Assembly (NCBI RefSeq): GCF_039830145.1
Contig: NZ_CP156082.1
Coordinates: 762,001-826,000, forward strand
Length of the DNA stretch: 64,000 bases
From: Croceibacterium sp. TMG7-5b_MA50
GTDB lineage: Bacteria > Pseudomonadota > Alphaproteobacteria > Sphingomonadales > Sphingomonadaceae
Reading direction: 5' to 3'
Positions 27,703 to 36,449 of the stretch are shown in pieces (positions within the stretch are counted from its first letter, which is position 1; each line of letters begins with the position of its first letter). The notes under the pieces are model-generated. The model did not search any database. It saw only the letters and a list, made by a program, of their open reading frames with translations, and was not told the origin of the DNA. The translations under genes were made by a program, and so were the position numbers.

Positions 27703-28317
27703 TCAGGCGGTTGCCGCGGCGAAGTGCTCGTTCACCTTGTTCCAGTTCACCACCTGCCACCAGCCTTCCAGGTAGTCCGCCCGGCGGTTCTGGTAGGTGA
27801 GGTAATAGGCGTGTTCCCACACGTCATTGCCCAGGATCGGCGTGCCCTTGGTCGCGGCCACGTCCATCAGCGGGTTGTCCTGGTTCGGCGTGGAGGTGAT
27901 CGCCAGCTTGCCGTCGGCGCCGACAATCAGCCACACCCAGCCCGAACCGAACTGCTTGGTGCCCGCATCCTTGAACTTCGCCTTCATCTCGTCCAGCGAG
28001 CCGAAAGCTTCCGTGATCGCAGCCGACAGCTCCGCGCTCGGCTCGCCGCCATCCGGGCCCATGATGTCCCAGAAGAAGCTGTGGTTCCAATGGCCGCCGC
28101 CATTGTTGCGCACGACCGGCGCCAGCGTGCCGGCGACTGCGACCAGCTCTTCCAGCGACTTGCCTTGCAAGGCGGAGTCCGCATCGACCGCGCCGTTCAG
28201 CGCGGTGACATAGGCCTGGTGGTGCTTATCGTGGTGGAAGGTCATCGTCTCCTTGTCGATGGCCGGCTCCAGCGCGTCATAAGCGTAGGGGAGGGGGGGC
28301 AGGGTGAAAGTGCTCAT
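27703..28317 (-). CDS. sodB: Superoxide dismutase, Fe/Mn type
   Basis: A 204-aa cytoplasmic superoxide dismutase that converts superoxide to hydrogen peroxide and oxygen. The metal ligands are in [21 protein letters not shown], and DVWEHAYYL (Asp and His). The core GGH...GSGWVWL region is mixed between Fe and Mn types, so the metal cannot be assigned. No signal peptide is present. AGGAGA lies 9 nt before the ATG at 28317. The start is well supported by the family N-terminus ([18 protein letters not shown]). Confidence 0.96.
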   Translation of the reverse strand: MSTFTLPPLPYAYDALEPAIDKETMTFHHDKHHQAYVTALNGAVDADSALQGKSLEELVAVAGTLAPVVRNNGGGHWNHSFFWDIMGPDGGEPSAELSAAITEAFGSLDEMKAKFKDAGTKQFGSGWVWLIVGADGKLAITSTPNQDNPLMDVAATKGTPILGNDVWEHAYYLTYQNRRADYLEGWWQVVNWNKVNEHFAAATA

Positions 28318-28444
28318 CGGATTGGTCTCCTGCTGGGTGTTCGCAACGGACGGGAAGACAGCCACGGCCACGCCCGCCATCCGGCCAGCACGGTGCGACG
28401 TTGAACCTCGATCAAAAGAGTGTCTCCCAAACGATCCCGTCCGC

Positions 28445-28492
28445 ACCGCACTAGTGCGGTTCGTTCAGATAGTGAACGCCGCACGCGCGGCG
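28445..28492. promoter_or_regulatory. Cluster of three palindromes upstream of sodB and the vanZ-like gene
   Basis: Three inverted repeats lie back to back: a 16-bp perfect palindrome ACCGCACTAGTGCGGT (28445-28460), CGTTCA-N5-TGAACG (28462-28478) and CGCCGC-N4-GCGGCG (28477-28492). They sit about 130-175 nt before the sodB start and about 100-145 nt before the vanZ-like start. Such paired palindromes often bind dimeric repressors of the TetR type. The rest of the 272-nt gap shows nothing further. Confidence 0.4.
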
Positions 28493-28589
28493 GGTTTCCA
28501 TTTGTTTACCTGCCTCCACGCCCAGGCAGAAGTTGCCGCAACGCAACATGCGCCTTTCATGCCGCTGCCTGGTCCGCTACGATAACCCA

Positions 28590-28961
28590 ATGACGCGCCT
28601 GTTCCGCCTGCTGTTCTGGGCCGCCACCCTGTTCGCCGTCACCATGGCCCTGTGGCCGCTGGCTACGCCGGTGCCGACGGCTGGTTTAGGTGACAAGTGG
28701 CAGCATATGATTGCCTTCTTCACGCTGACCCTGCTGGCCGGTCTCGGCTGGCCAAGCGCGCGTTTGCCGGTGCTGCTGGTGTACATGGTCCTGCTCGGCC
28801 TGATAATCGAAGTCGCGCAATGGGCGCTTCCAATGCTCAACCGGCAGGGCAGCTGGCTGGACTGGCTGGCCGATGGCGCAGCTACGCTGGCGGCTTTGCT
28901 CATGCTCGCGGCGCTACGGCCCATGCAGCGGCGCATCCTGGCGGAATCACGCCGCTCGTGA
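28590..28961 (+). CDS. VanZ-like small membrane protein
   Basis: A 123-aa protein with about four membrane helices (FWAATLFAVTMALWPLA; QHMIAFFTLTLLAGLGW; VLLVYMVLLGLIIEVAQWALP; GAATLAALLMLAAL). The DKWQHMIAFF and EVAQW...DWLADG motifs are those of the VanZ-like family, whose biochemical role is unclear. The ATG at 28590 follows a poor ribosome site. The stop overlaps the next gene's GTG start (GTGA), so it is coupled to the phospholipase D gene. Confidence 0.78.
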   Translation: MTRLFRLLFWAATLFAVTMALWPLATPVPTAGLGDKWQHMIAFFTLTLLAGLGWPSARLPVLLVYMVLLGLIIEVAQWALPMLNRQGSWLDWLADGAATLAALLMLAALRPMQRRILAESRRS

Positions 28962-30496
28962 ACGAAAGCAGAGACCTGGTGGCAGATCCGTTCGACGATG
29001 CTCCGGTGGAGCCGGGGGTATGGCGCTTTGCCCGCGCCAGCCGCGTGCGCGTCGTGATCGACGCTGCGGATTATTTTGACCTGATGCAGCGCGCCATGCT
29101 CAAGGCACGCCGCCGCGTGCTGCTGATCGGATGGGATTTCGACACCCGCATCCATCTGCTCCGCGGCCGCCGCTGGTATCAGAAGGGGATCAAGCGCCAG
29201 TATCCCAGCCGGCTGGGCAGCTTTTTCGTCTGGTTGGTGCGTCACAATCCGAACCTCGAGCTGAAGATCCTCAAATGGGGCTTCGGCATGCTGAAGCTGG
29301 GGTTCCGCGGGACCATGCTGTTCGACCTCGCCCGCTGGTTCCCGCACCGGCGGATCGACTTCAAGTTCGACAACGCTCACCCGCTTGGCTGCAGCCATCA
29401 CCAGAAGATTGTCGTGTTGGACGATACCGTCGCGGTGTGCGGCGGCATCGACATGACCGATCGTCGCTGGGACACCCCCGAACACAAGGAACGGGACAAG
29501 CGCCGGCGCCGGCCGTGGGGCGCGTTGCACGGTCCATGGCACGACATCACCATGATCATGGAAGGGCCGATCGCCGGCACCCTGCAGGAGCTTGGCCGTG
29601 ATCGCTGGCGCCGGGCGGGTGGTGGCGAGCTGGAGCGGGTGGAGGGCAGCACCGGCAGCGCCTGGCCCGATCCGCTGGAGGCGCACTTCACCGATGTGGA
29701 GATCGGCATCGCCCGAACCCGCGCCGCTTATGATGGCGACGAGGGCGTTTCCGAGATCGAGGAACTGATACTTCGGCATATCGCGCGGGCCAAGCGCTTC
29801 ATCTATGCGGAGAACCAGTACTTCGCCAGCCGCCGTATAGCGGAGGCGATCTGCGCACGGGTGGCGGAGCCCGATCCGCCGGAGATCGTGCTGGTCATGC
29901 CTGCCACGGCCGATGGCTGGGTGGAGGCGAAGGCAATGGACCCGGCGCGTGACCTGCTGTTCCGTGCGGTCAAGGCGGCCGACCATAAAGACCGCTTCCA
30001 CCTTTACGTCCCATATGCGGGCGACACGTCGATCTACGTCCACGCCAAGCTGACCATCGTCGATGACGAGATCATCCGTATCGGTTCTGCCAACTGGAAC
30101 AACCGCTCCATGGGGCTGGACAGCGAATGCGACGTGTTCATCGATTGCGCGCGGCCAGGCAACGGCGATTGCGGCGCCACGATCCGTGACCTGCGGCTGG
30201 ACCTTCTGGGCGAACATGTGGATCTTTCCCGTGACGAGATCGGTGCTCTGGTGGAACAGCACGGATCCATGTCCGCCGCCATCACCTCACTCGGCGCCGG
30301 GCGCACCCATACGCTGCGCCCGTACCAGGTGCAGGAACTGAGCGACCTGGAACTGGAACTGGCGGAACGCCAGATGCTCGACCCGGAGGAGCCGGCCGAG
30401 ATGTTCGTCCTCACCCCGCGCAGGCGTGGCCTTTTCCGCCGCGGCAGCCTATTGGCCCGCTCCATGAAGCGACTCCGCAAGCGTAACCGCGCATGA
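28958..30496 (+). CDS. Phospholipase D-family protein
   Basis: A 512-aa enzyme with two HKD motifs: HHQKIVVLDD (about residue 148) and VHAKLTIVDD (about residue 362). GSANWNNRS follows the second. Such enzymes hydrolyse phospholipids or join them (as in cardiolipin synthase). The N-terminus lacks a signal peptide and membrane anchors, unlike most cardiolipin synthases, so a cytosolic phospholipase is likely, but a phosphatidyltransferase is possible. The GTG start at 28958 overlaps the vanZ-like stop. The protein ends in a basic tail (RRRGLFRRG). It overlaps folE by ATGA. Confidence 0.85.
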   Translation: MNESRDLVADPFDDAPVEPGVWRFARASRVRVVIDAADYFDLMQRAMLKARRRVLLIGWDFDTRIHLLRGRRWYQKGIKRQYPSRLGSFFVWLVRHNPNLELKILKWGFGMLKLGFRGTMLFDLARWFPHRRIDFKFDNAHPLGCSHHQKIVVLDDTVAVCGGIDMTDRRWDTPEHKERDKRRRRPWGALHGPWHDITMIMEGPIAGTLQELGRDRWRRAGGGELERVEGSTGSAWPDPLEAHFTDVEIGIARTRAAYDGDEGVSEIEELILRHIARAKRFIYAENQYFASRRIAEAICARVAEPDPPEIVLVMPATADGWVEAKAMDPARDLLFRAVKAADHKDRFHLYVPYAGDTSIYVHAKLTIVDDEIIRIGSANWNNRSMGLDSECDVFIDCARPGNGDCGATIRDLRLDLLGEHVDLSRDEIGALVEQHGSMSAAITSLGAGRTHTLRPYQVQELSDLELELAERQMLDPEEPAEMFVLTPRRRGLFRRGSLLARSMKRLRKRNRA

Positions 30497-31101
30497 GCAG
30501 CCTGCTGGGACCGGATGACGAGGCGCCGCAGGGCAAGATCCCGGTGCCCGACGATGTGCAAGATGCGGTGCGCACGCTGATCCGCTGGTCGGGCGACGAT
30601 CCCGACCGCGAAGGTCTTCTCGATACGCCCAAACGCGTGGCACGCGCGTGGAAGGAATATTGCCAGGGCTATGACGAGGATCCGGCGATCCACCTGTCGC
30701 GCGTCTTCCGGGAGGTCGGCGGCTATGACGAGATCGTCCTGCTGAAGGGTATCCCCTTCCAGAGCCATTGCGAACATCACATGGCGCCGATCATCGGCAA
30801 GGCGGCGATCGCCTACCTGCCGACGGACAAGGTCGTCGGCATCTCCAAGCTGGCACGCGTGTTGCACGCATATGCCCGTCGCCTGCAGGTGCAGGAACGG
30901 CTGACGGCGGAGGTCGCGCAGTGCATCTGGGACCACCTGCAACCACGCGGCGTCGCCGTGGTGATCGAGGCGAGCCATGCCTGCATGACCGCGCGCGGCG
31001 TGCGGACACCTGGCGTCGCCATGACCACCAGCCAGGTGATGGGCACCTTCCGCTCCGACTCCAAGAGCCGGCAGGAAGTGCTGCATCTGATGGGCTATTG
31101 A
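30493..31101 (+). CDS. folE: GTP cyclohydrolase I
   Basis: A 202-aa enzyme that converts GTP to dihydroneopterin triphosphate, the first step of folate and pterin synthesis. The zinc ligands are Cys93 and His96 in SHCEHHM, plus the Cys in SHACMTARG. The core IPFQSHCEHHMAPIIGKAAIAYLP and RTPGVAMTTSQVMGTFR match the family. It starts inside the stop of the phospholipase gene (ATGA). The next gene starts 31 nt after its stop. Confidence 0.96.
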   Translation: MSSLLGPDDEAPQGKIPVPDDVQDAVRTLIRWSGDDPDREGLLDTPKRVARAWKEYCQGYDEDPAIHLSRVFREVGGYDEIVLLKGIPFQSHCEHHMAPIIGKAAIAYLPTDKVVGISKLARVLHAYARRLQVQERLTAEVAQCIWDHLQPRGVAVVIEASHACMTARGVRTPGVAMTTSQVMGTFRSDSKSRQEVLHLMGY

Positions 31102-31132
31102 GGCCCGCCACCTAGATTGTGAAGGATTGCGA

Positions 31133-32425
31133 ATGACGGCGCTGCTGGTGCGTGGCGGGAAGCCGCTGACGGGGCGGATCGAACCCTCGGCCAACAAGAA
31201 CGCGGTACTGCCTGTGCTGTGCGCGACATTGCTGACCGATGCGCCGGTGACGCTGCGCAACGTGCCGGAGATCACCGATGTGACCCGGATCGTCGCCTTC
31301 TTCGGGGAACTGGGCAGCAAGGTCGCCTGGGACAAGGATGCCAAGGTGCTGGAGATCGACCATTCGGCGATCCCCGCCAATGCCCGCGCCACCCTGCCGC
31401 AGGCGATGCGCGCCAGCATCATGATGATCCCCGGCCTGCTGCACCGCCTGGGAGAAGCCCGGCTGGAGCACGAGGTGAAGGGCTGCACGCTTGGCGCGCG
31501 CGAGATCGACCCCCATGTCGCCGTGTTCCGCAGCTTCGGCGCCGATGTCAGCCAGACGGGCGGGGAGATCATCTTCCGCGCCACCAGCAACGGCCAACCG
31601 GCGCGCATGTGGCTGGAATATGCCAGCGTGACCACGACGGAGAACTTCATCCTCTCCGCGCTGACGGTCAGCGGGTCCAGCCAGATCATCAACGCTGCAT
31701 GCGAGCCGCACGTGCAGGAGATGTGCACCTTTCTGGAACTGTGCGGCGCGCGTATCACGGGGAAGGGCACCTCCTCCGTCACGGTGGAGCGGATCGGCGA
31801 CCTGACCGGCGCCGACTACACCTTCACGGAGGATTTCCACGAAGTGGCGACCTTCCTGGCGTTGGCGGCGGTGACGGGCGGCGACATCGCGGTGCGCAAT
31901 GCCCACCCGGAACACCTCACACTGATCGACCGCACCTTCGCCAAGTTCGGCTGCGAGGTCCGGCATCAGGATGGCTGGTCCCGGTTGGAGGCGCCGGCGC
32001 GATTGCGTGTGGAGGAGAACTTCACCAGCCACCTCATCACCAAGGTGGAGGCCGCGCCGTGGCCGTACATTCCGGCCGACCTGCTGCCGATCTTCATCGC
32101 ACTGGGCGCCCGCGCCGAAGGGCAGATGATGTTCTGGAACAAGGTCTATGAAGGCGGCCTGACCTGGCACACCGAACTCAGCCTGTTCGGCGCGCACACC
32201 CTGCTGTGCGACCCGCACCGGCTGATCACTTTCGGCGGCAGCAGGCTGGCGCCCGCCACTGTCACCAGCCCCTACATCATCCGGGTGGCCATCGCCCTGC
32301 TGATGGTGGCATCCAGCATTGAAGGGGAAAGCACCATCCTAGATGCTGATCCCATCCGCCGGGCTCATCCGGGTTTCGTCGATAACTTCGTGAACCTCGG
32401 GGCCGACGTACAATGGGTAAAGTGA
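31133..32425 (+). CDS. UDP-GlcNAc enolpyruvyltransferase-family protein (divergent MurA)
   Basis: A 430-aa EPSP-synthase-fold protein of the MurA type. MurA adds enolpyruvate to UDP-GlcNAc, the first committed step of peptidoglycan synthesis. K22-N23 (SANKNA) and catalytic Cys118 (KGCTLGARE) are kept. The usual FPTD(M/L)Q loop near Asp305 of E. coli is replaced by PYIPADLLPIF (D316), and MFWNKVYEGGLTW replaces the usual VFENRF. This resembles a paralogous MurA-like class rather than the essential housekeeping enzyme. GAAGGA lies 6 nt before the ATG at 31133. It is convergent with the porin gene (24 nt between stops). Confidence 0.8.
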   Translation: MTALLVRGGKPLTGRIEPSANKNAVLPVLCATLLTDAPVTLRNVPEITDVTRIVAFFGELGSKVAWDKDAKVLEIDHSAIPANARATLPQAMRASIMMIPGLLHRLGEARLEHEVKGCTLGAREIDPHVAVFRSFGADVSQTGGEIIFRATSNGQPARMWLEYASVTTTENFILSALTVSGSSQIINAACEPHVQEMCTFLELCGARITGKGTSSVTVERIGDLTGADYTFTEDFHEVATFLALAAVTGGDIAVRNAHPEHLTLIDRTFAKFGCEVRHQDGWSRLEAPARLRVEENFTSHLITKVEAAPWPYIPADLLPIFIALGARAEGQMMFWNKVYEGGLTWHTELSLFGAHTLLCDPHRLITFGGSRLAPATVTSPYIIRVAIALLMVASSIEGESTILDADPIRRAHPGFVDNFVNLGADVQWVK

Positions 32426-32449
32426 GCAAGACGGGTCGGTTGCCCCCGC

Positions 32450-33895
32450 TCAATAACTCCAATGCAACTGCGTGCGGATCAGGTCGCCCTCGGCGCGGCC
32501 GGTCCGCCGCTCGTCCGCCTCTCGCCGCTTCATGCGCGCATAGGCCAGCGTCAGTTCCAGCGCGTCCATCAGCGGCCATTCGACGCCGATCTCCCACTCG
32601 TCCGTCTCCAGCCGCGGCGCGTTGGTGGCCGCCTTCCAGCCGCCCCGGTAATGCTGCCAGCGGCCAAAGGTCAGCAGGCGGCCGCTGCCGATTTCACCCA
32701 GGTCATAGGTTAGTTGCAAGTAGCCGCCATTCAGCGGCGCCTCCTTGATCTGCTGCAGGGCGGTGTCAAACTGCGGACCCTGTCCCCATGCCCATTCCGC
32801 CTGGACGCCGAAGGGCTGCGGGTAGAGGATCGCGTGGACGCCGATCCTGTCCTCCCGGTAATCCAGCTCGCTGACGCCGCCGGTGCGCACCTCCGGCCGG
32901 ATGCGGTTCAGCATCGCCGATCCGCCAAGCTCCAGCACCTGCCCGCGGAACATCGGGCCAAGGCCGTCCAGCTCGAAAGGCCAGGTCGCCATCGCCACCG
33001 TCATGGCGCTGCCATTGCGCTCCGCCCGGTTGGTGCCGCCGCCGTTGAACAGACCGACACCGAAGGCGCCGTAATTGCCGAACAGCTTTTGGCCGTCATC
33101 GTCCAGCCGGTCCCAGATGCGCTGCACATGCGGCGGCGTGTAATAGGCGACGACGCCCAGATCGCGCTCGCCCGGAACAGCGCTGTTGATCGCGTCGGAC
33201 CGGTCGAGCGGGATGCGATTCGAGGATGATTGCAGGTTTTCCCAGCCGACCGGGACCTTTGACTGCCCGAACCGCAGCCGGAAGCTCTTTTCCCGATCCA
33301 GGAACACGTCGACATAGGCGTCGCGCAACTGGCCAAAGCCCTGGCGCGGCTCGGCGCTGGACTGGTTGTTCACGGCGGTGCCGAAATCGTGCTGCAGGTA
33401 CAGCTCGATATTGTCGGTGACATCGCCCTGCAGGACCAGGCGCACTCGCCGGAGCGAGAAGCCGCCGTCGTCGTTGATCGAGGAATCGTGGACAGAGCGC
33501 AGTCGCGACATACCTGCCGGCGCATCCGCATCACCACTGAGAAAGGCGTTGTAGCGCAGCTGCGTGTAGCCGCGAAGCTGCAGCCGATCGTACCACGGCG
33601 CTCGTGCGGGCGGCTCCATGCGATCGGCAGTGCCATCGTCGGCAAGCACCGGCGGGGCGGGATCGCTGACCGCGACGGCCGGCGGGGCAACTTGGGGAGT
33701 GGCGGGCATCGGCGGGGTGGCTGCCATTGGCGCGGGCTGCACGGCTGACCGCAACTCCCGCTGCAAGGTCTCCACCTGCGCCTTCAGCTCGTCGATTTGA
33801 CGCTGGAGGTCCGAGACGCTCTGGGCCTGCACCGGCACCGCAACCCAGATCGCGGTTGCCGCGACTGCAAACAGATAGGGACGCCGGCGCGTCAT
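32450..33895 (-). CDS. Phosphate-selective porin (OprP/OprO-like)
   Basis: A 481-aa outer-membrane protein. A signal peptide (ending at VPVQAQ) is followed by a short coiled-coil (VSDLQRQIDELKAQVETLQ), a Pro/Ala-rich linker and a beta-barrel that ends in the typical aromatic HWSY. The barrel has the OprP-type motifs GYTQLRYNAF, LQHDFG and GQSKVPVGWENLQSS. It would let phosphate or other anions cross the outer membrane. A candidate Pho box lies 47-64 nt upstream of the start, which fits induction by phosphate starvation. The ATG at 33895 is followed by a classic signal. Confidence 0.88.
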   Translation of the reverse strand: MTRRRPYLFAVAATAIWVAVPVQAQSVSDLQRQIDELKAQVETLQRELRSAVQPAPMAATPPMPATPQVAPPAVAVSDPAPPVLADDGTADRMEPPARAPWYDRLQLRGYTQLRYNAFLSGDADAPAGMSRLRSVHDSSINDDGGFSLRRVRLVLQGDVTDNIELYLQHDFGTAVNNQSSAEPRQGFGQLRDAYVDVFLDREKSFRLRFGQSKVPVGWENLQSSSNRIPLDRSDAINSAVPGERDLGVVAYYTPPHVQRIWDRLDDDGQKLFGNYGAFGVGLFNGGGTNRAERNGSAMTVAMATWPFELDGLGPMFRGQVLELGGSAMLNRIRPEVRTGGVSELDYREDRIGVHAILYPQPFGVQAEWAWGQGPQFDTALQQIKEAPLNGGYLQLTYDLGEIGSGRLLTFGRWQHYRGGWKAATNAPRLETDEWEIGVEWPLMDALELTLAYARMKRREADERRTGRAEGDLIRTQLHWSY

Positions 33896-33941
33896 GTCGT
33901 GTCCTTCAACCCTGTCAATCGGCCCTGTCGAACGCGCGATT

Positions 33942-33959
33942 ATGACAGATCGGTGACTA
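33942..33959 (-). promoter_or_regulatory. Candidate PhoB-binding site (Pho box) before the porin gene
   Basis: On the minus strand it reads TAGTCAC-CGAT-CTGTCAT: two 7-mers separated by 4 nt, as in the Pho box consensus (CTGTCAT-N4-CTGTCAY). The second 7-mer is an exact half-site and the first shares GTCA. It is 47-64 nt before the start of a phosphate-porin-like gene, so location and product agree. Confidence 0.55.
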
Positions 33960-34008
33960 TGGGAAGGGCGGAACCCGCCGGAAACTTAAGGCATGTAGTC
34001 GGCGCTAA

Positions 34009-34047
34009 CAAAAAGGGCGCGGCCACCCTGCGGTGCCGCGCCCTTCC
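34009..34047 (-). terminator. Terminator of the rpsF-rpsR-rplI operon
   Basis: An 11-bp perfect stem (AAGGGCGCGGC with GCCGCGCCCTT) plus a few further pairs after a bulge is followed, on the minus strand, by TTTTTGTT. It lies 30 nt past the rplI stop and keeps ribosomal transcription out of the porin gene. Confidence 0.88.
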
Positions 34048-34074
34048 TGATGCATTGGCGATGTAGCGGCGCAA

Positions 34075-34677
34075 TTACTGCGCGGCTTCCTCCGCCTCGT
34101 CCTCGTCGCTCGGCAATTCGCCCAGCTCGCGGTTCGGGTCGTAAGCTTCGGTGAAGCCTTCGCTCTCCTCGCGTTCTTCCTCGTACATGCGGGCCATGAC
34201 GTCCACGCCCTGGCTCTGCAGCTCGGCCTCGTCTTCCGACCGCGCCACGTTGACCTTCACCGTCACGCGCACTTCGGGGTGGAGAGCAATGGTCACGTCG
34301 AACAGGCCCAGCGTCTTGATGGGCGCGCCCAGCACGACCTGGCGCTTATCCACGTCGTGACCCTGCTCGGCCAGAGCAGCGGCAACGTCACGGACGTTGA
34401 CCGAACCGTACAGCTGGCCGGAGTTGGAGGAGGCACGGATCAGCACGATCTCGGCGCCTGCCACCTTCTCGCCAGCCTTCTCGGCCTCGCCACGGCGGGC
34501 GGCGTTCTCGGTTTCCAGCCGTTCCCGGTTGGCTTCGAACACCTTCTTGTTGTTGTCGTTGGCGCGCAGCGCCTTCTTCTGCGGCAGCAGGAAGTTGCGG
34601 GCGTAGCCGTCCTTGACGGACACGACATCGCCGATGCCGCCCAGCTTCTCGATGCGCTCCAGCAGAATGATATCCAT
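34075..34677 (-). CDS. rplI: 50S ribosomal protein L9
   Basis: A 200-aa L9, starting MDIILLERIEKLGGIGDVVSVKDGYARNFLLP, which binds 23S rRNA. The usual L9 length is about 150 aa. This one has an extra C-terminal tail of about 45 residues that is very acidic (EEEREESEG, DEDEAEEAAQ), a feature I associate with sphingomonads. It is the last gene of the S6-S18-L9 operon. GGAGCG precedes the ATG. Confidence 0.97.
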   Translation of the reverse strand: MDIILLERIEKLGGIGDVVSVKDGYARNFLLPQKKALRANDNNKKVFEANRERLETENAARRGEAEKAGEKVAGAEIVLIRASSNSGQLYGSVNVRDVAAALAEQGHDVDKRQVVLGAPIKTLGLFDVTIALHPEVRVTVKVNVARSEDEAELQSQGVDVMARMYEEEREESEGFTEAYDPNRELGELPSDEDEAEEAAQ

Positions 34678-34690
34678 GGGTAAGCGCTCC

Positions 34691-34915
34691 TTACTTCACG
34701 ACGTAGGGCAGCAGGCCCAGATGGCGGGCGCGCTTGATCGCCTTGGCCAGCTCGCGCTGCTTCTTGCCGGAAACGGCGGTGATGCGGCTCGGGACGATCT
34801 TGCCACGCTCGGACATGAAGCCCTGCAGCAGGCGGGTGTCCTTGTAGTCGATCGCCGGGGCGTCCTTGGCCGAGAACGGGCAGGACTTGCGGCGGCGGAA
34901 AAACGGACGGGCCAT
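34691..34915 (-). CDS. rpsR: 30S ribosomal protein S18
   Basis: A 74-aa S18, which binds next to S6 on the small subunit platform. The sequence [16 protein letters not shown] and the [22 protein letters not shown] core are typical. The start overlaps the rpsF stop by one base (TGATG), so it is coupled to rpsF. rplI follows after 13 nt. Confidence 0.98.
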   Translation of the reverse strand: MARPFFRRRKSCPFSAKDAPAIDYKDTRLLQGFMSERGKIVPSRITAVSGKKQRELAKAIKRARHLGLLPYVVK

Positions 34916-35271
34916 CAGTTGCTATCCCCACGACGCTTGCGGTCACGTTCCTGCTTGCGCATCTGCGCCGACGGACCTTCCTCGTGTTCCTCGACCGCGA
35001 TGGTCAGCCAGCGGATCACGTCTTCGTTGATGCGGTTCTGACGCTCAAGCTCGGCCACCATCGCGCCCGGACCTTCCAGGTTCAGGAGCACGAAGTGCGC
35101 CTTGCGGTTGCGGTCGATCTTATAGGCGAGGGACTTCAGGCCCCAGCTCTCGGTCTTGGTGACCTTGCCCTCGTTCGCTTCCACGATCTCCGTGATCGAG
35201 GCGGCGAGCGCGTCCACCTGAGCCTGGCTCAGATCCTGACGCGCGAGGAACACGTGCTCGTAAAGAGCCAT
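34915..35271 (-). CDS. rpsF: 30S ribosomal protein S6
   Basis: A 118-aa S6 ([22 protein letters not shown]), the partner of S18 and first gene of the operon. The C-terminal tail [25 protein letters not shown] is charged, as usual. The 226-nt gap upstream, shared with the divergent DUF808 gene, must hold its promoter, but I could not place -35/-10 boxes with confidence. Confidence 0.97.
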   Translation of the reverse strand: MALYEHVFLARQDLSQAQVDALAASITEIVEANEGKVTKTESWGLKSLAYKIDRNRKAHFVLLNLEGPGAMVAELERQNRINEDVIRWLTIAVEEHEEGPSAQMRKQERDRKRRGDSN

Positions 35272-35497
35272 GTGTGCGCTTCCTTTTCACTTCCTGCCGA
35301 TCGCTGGCTATCTGCCATGCGCATCACGCGCTGGCATCGGCCCCTCCGGCTTTCTGCTGACCCGTGCGGCGCGGATCGCCAGCGCGGGAAGCGGGCGCCT
35401 TAGCGGATCGGACGCGAAAGGCAAGGGCGCTGACGTGGATAGCACGCCTCCTGCGATCTGCTACCAAGCCGGGCGAATCTGCAACGGAGAATAGCTG

Positions 35498-36436
35498 ATG
35501 CCCGGTGGACTGGTCGCCCTGCTGGACGATGTGGCGGTGATCGCCAAGGTTGCGGCCGCCTCGATCGACGATGTGGGCGCCGCGGCCGCCAAGGCCGGCA
35601 GCAAGGCTGCGGGCGTCGTGATCGACGATGCGGCGGTCACCCCGTCCTACGTCACCGGCTTCACGCCCGACCGCGAACTGCCGGTGATCGCGCGCATCGC
35701 CAAGGGCAGCCTGATCAACAAGCTGGTGTTCCTGCTGCCCGGCGCCCTGCTGCTGAGCGAGCTGCTGCCGGCTGCGATCACCTGGCTGCTGCTGGCCGGT
35801 GGGCTGTTCCTCGCCTACGAAGGCGCGGAAAAGGTGATGGAGAAGCTGGGCGGCGCCAAGCATGGCGAGACGCTGGAGGATCCGATCACCGATCCGGCCG
35901 CGTTCGAGAAGGCGCGGGTCAGCGGCGCCGTGCGCACCGACCTGATCCTGTCGGCGGAGATCATGGCGATCGCTTTGGCGGAGGTCGCGGACCAGACGCT
36001 GGTGACGCGTGGCGTGACGCTGGCGTTGGTGGGCATCGTCATCACCGTGGTCGTCTATGGCGTGGTCGCGCTGATCGTGAAGATGGACGATGTCGGGCTC
36101 AACCTGACCAAGCGGGACAGCGCCGGCGCGCAGAGCCTCGGCCGGGGACTGCTGCTGGCCATGCCGCGCGTGCTGACGCTGCTGTCGATCGTCGGCACGA
36201 TCGCCATGCTGTGGGTCGGCGGCGGGATCGTGCTGCATTCGGGCGAGGTGCTGGGGGTACCCGGACCGGCGCACCTGGCGCATGATGCGGAACACTGGCT
36301 GGCCGCGCATGGCGGCGTGGGGGGCGGTGTTCTGGGCTGGCTCGGCTATGCCGGCATCTCAGCCGTGGTCGGGCTGGTGCTCGGCTCCATTATCGCCTTC
36401 GTGCTGCACAAGGTGCTGAAGGTGGGCGCGCACTGA
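35498..36436 (+). CDS. DUF808 family membrane protein (YedI-like)
   Basis: A 312-aa inner-membrane protein. It starts MPGGLVALLDDVAVIAKVAAASIDDVGAA, the hallmark of the DUF808/YedI family. A polar segment is followed by several hydrophobic segments (KLVFLLPGALLLSELLP, AAITWLLLAGGLFLAYEG, LILSAEIMAIALAEV, ALVGIVITVVVYGVVALIV, and a glycine-rich C-terminal pair). The biochemical role is not known. GGAGAATAGCTG precedes the ATG. It is convergent with lexA (13 nt between stops). Confidence 0.9.
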   Translation: MPGGLVALLDDVAVIAKVAAASIDDVGAAAAKAGSKAAGVVIDDAAVTPSYVTGFTPDRELPVIARIAKGSLINKLVFLLPGALLLSELLPAAITWLLLAGGLFLAYEGAEKVMEKLGGAKHGETLEDPITDPAAFEKARVSGAVRTDLILSAEIMAIALAEVADQTLVTRGVTLALVGIVITVVVYGVVALIVKMDDVGLNLTKRDSAGAQSLGRGLLLAMPRVLTLLSIVGTIAMLWVGGGIVLHSGEVLGVPGPAHLAHDAEHWLAAHGGVGGGVLGWLGYAGISAVVGLVLGSIIAFVLHKVLKVGAH

Positions 36437-36449
36437 GCGCGCCCGACCC

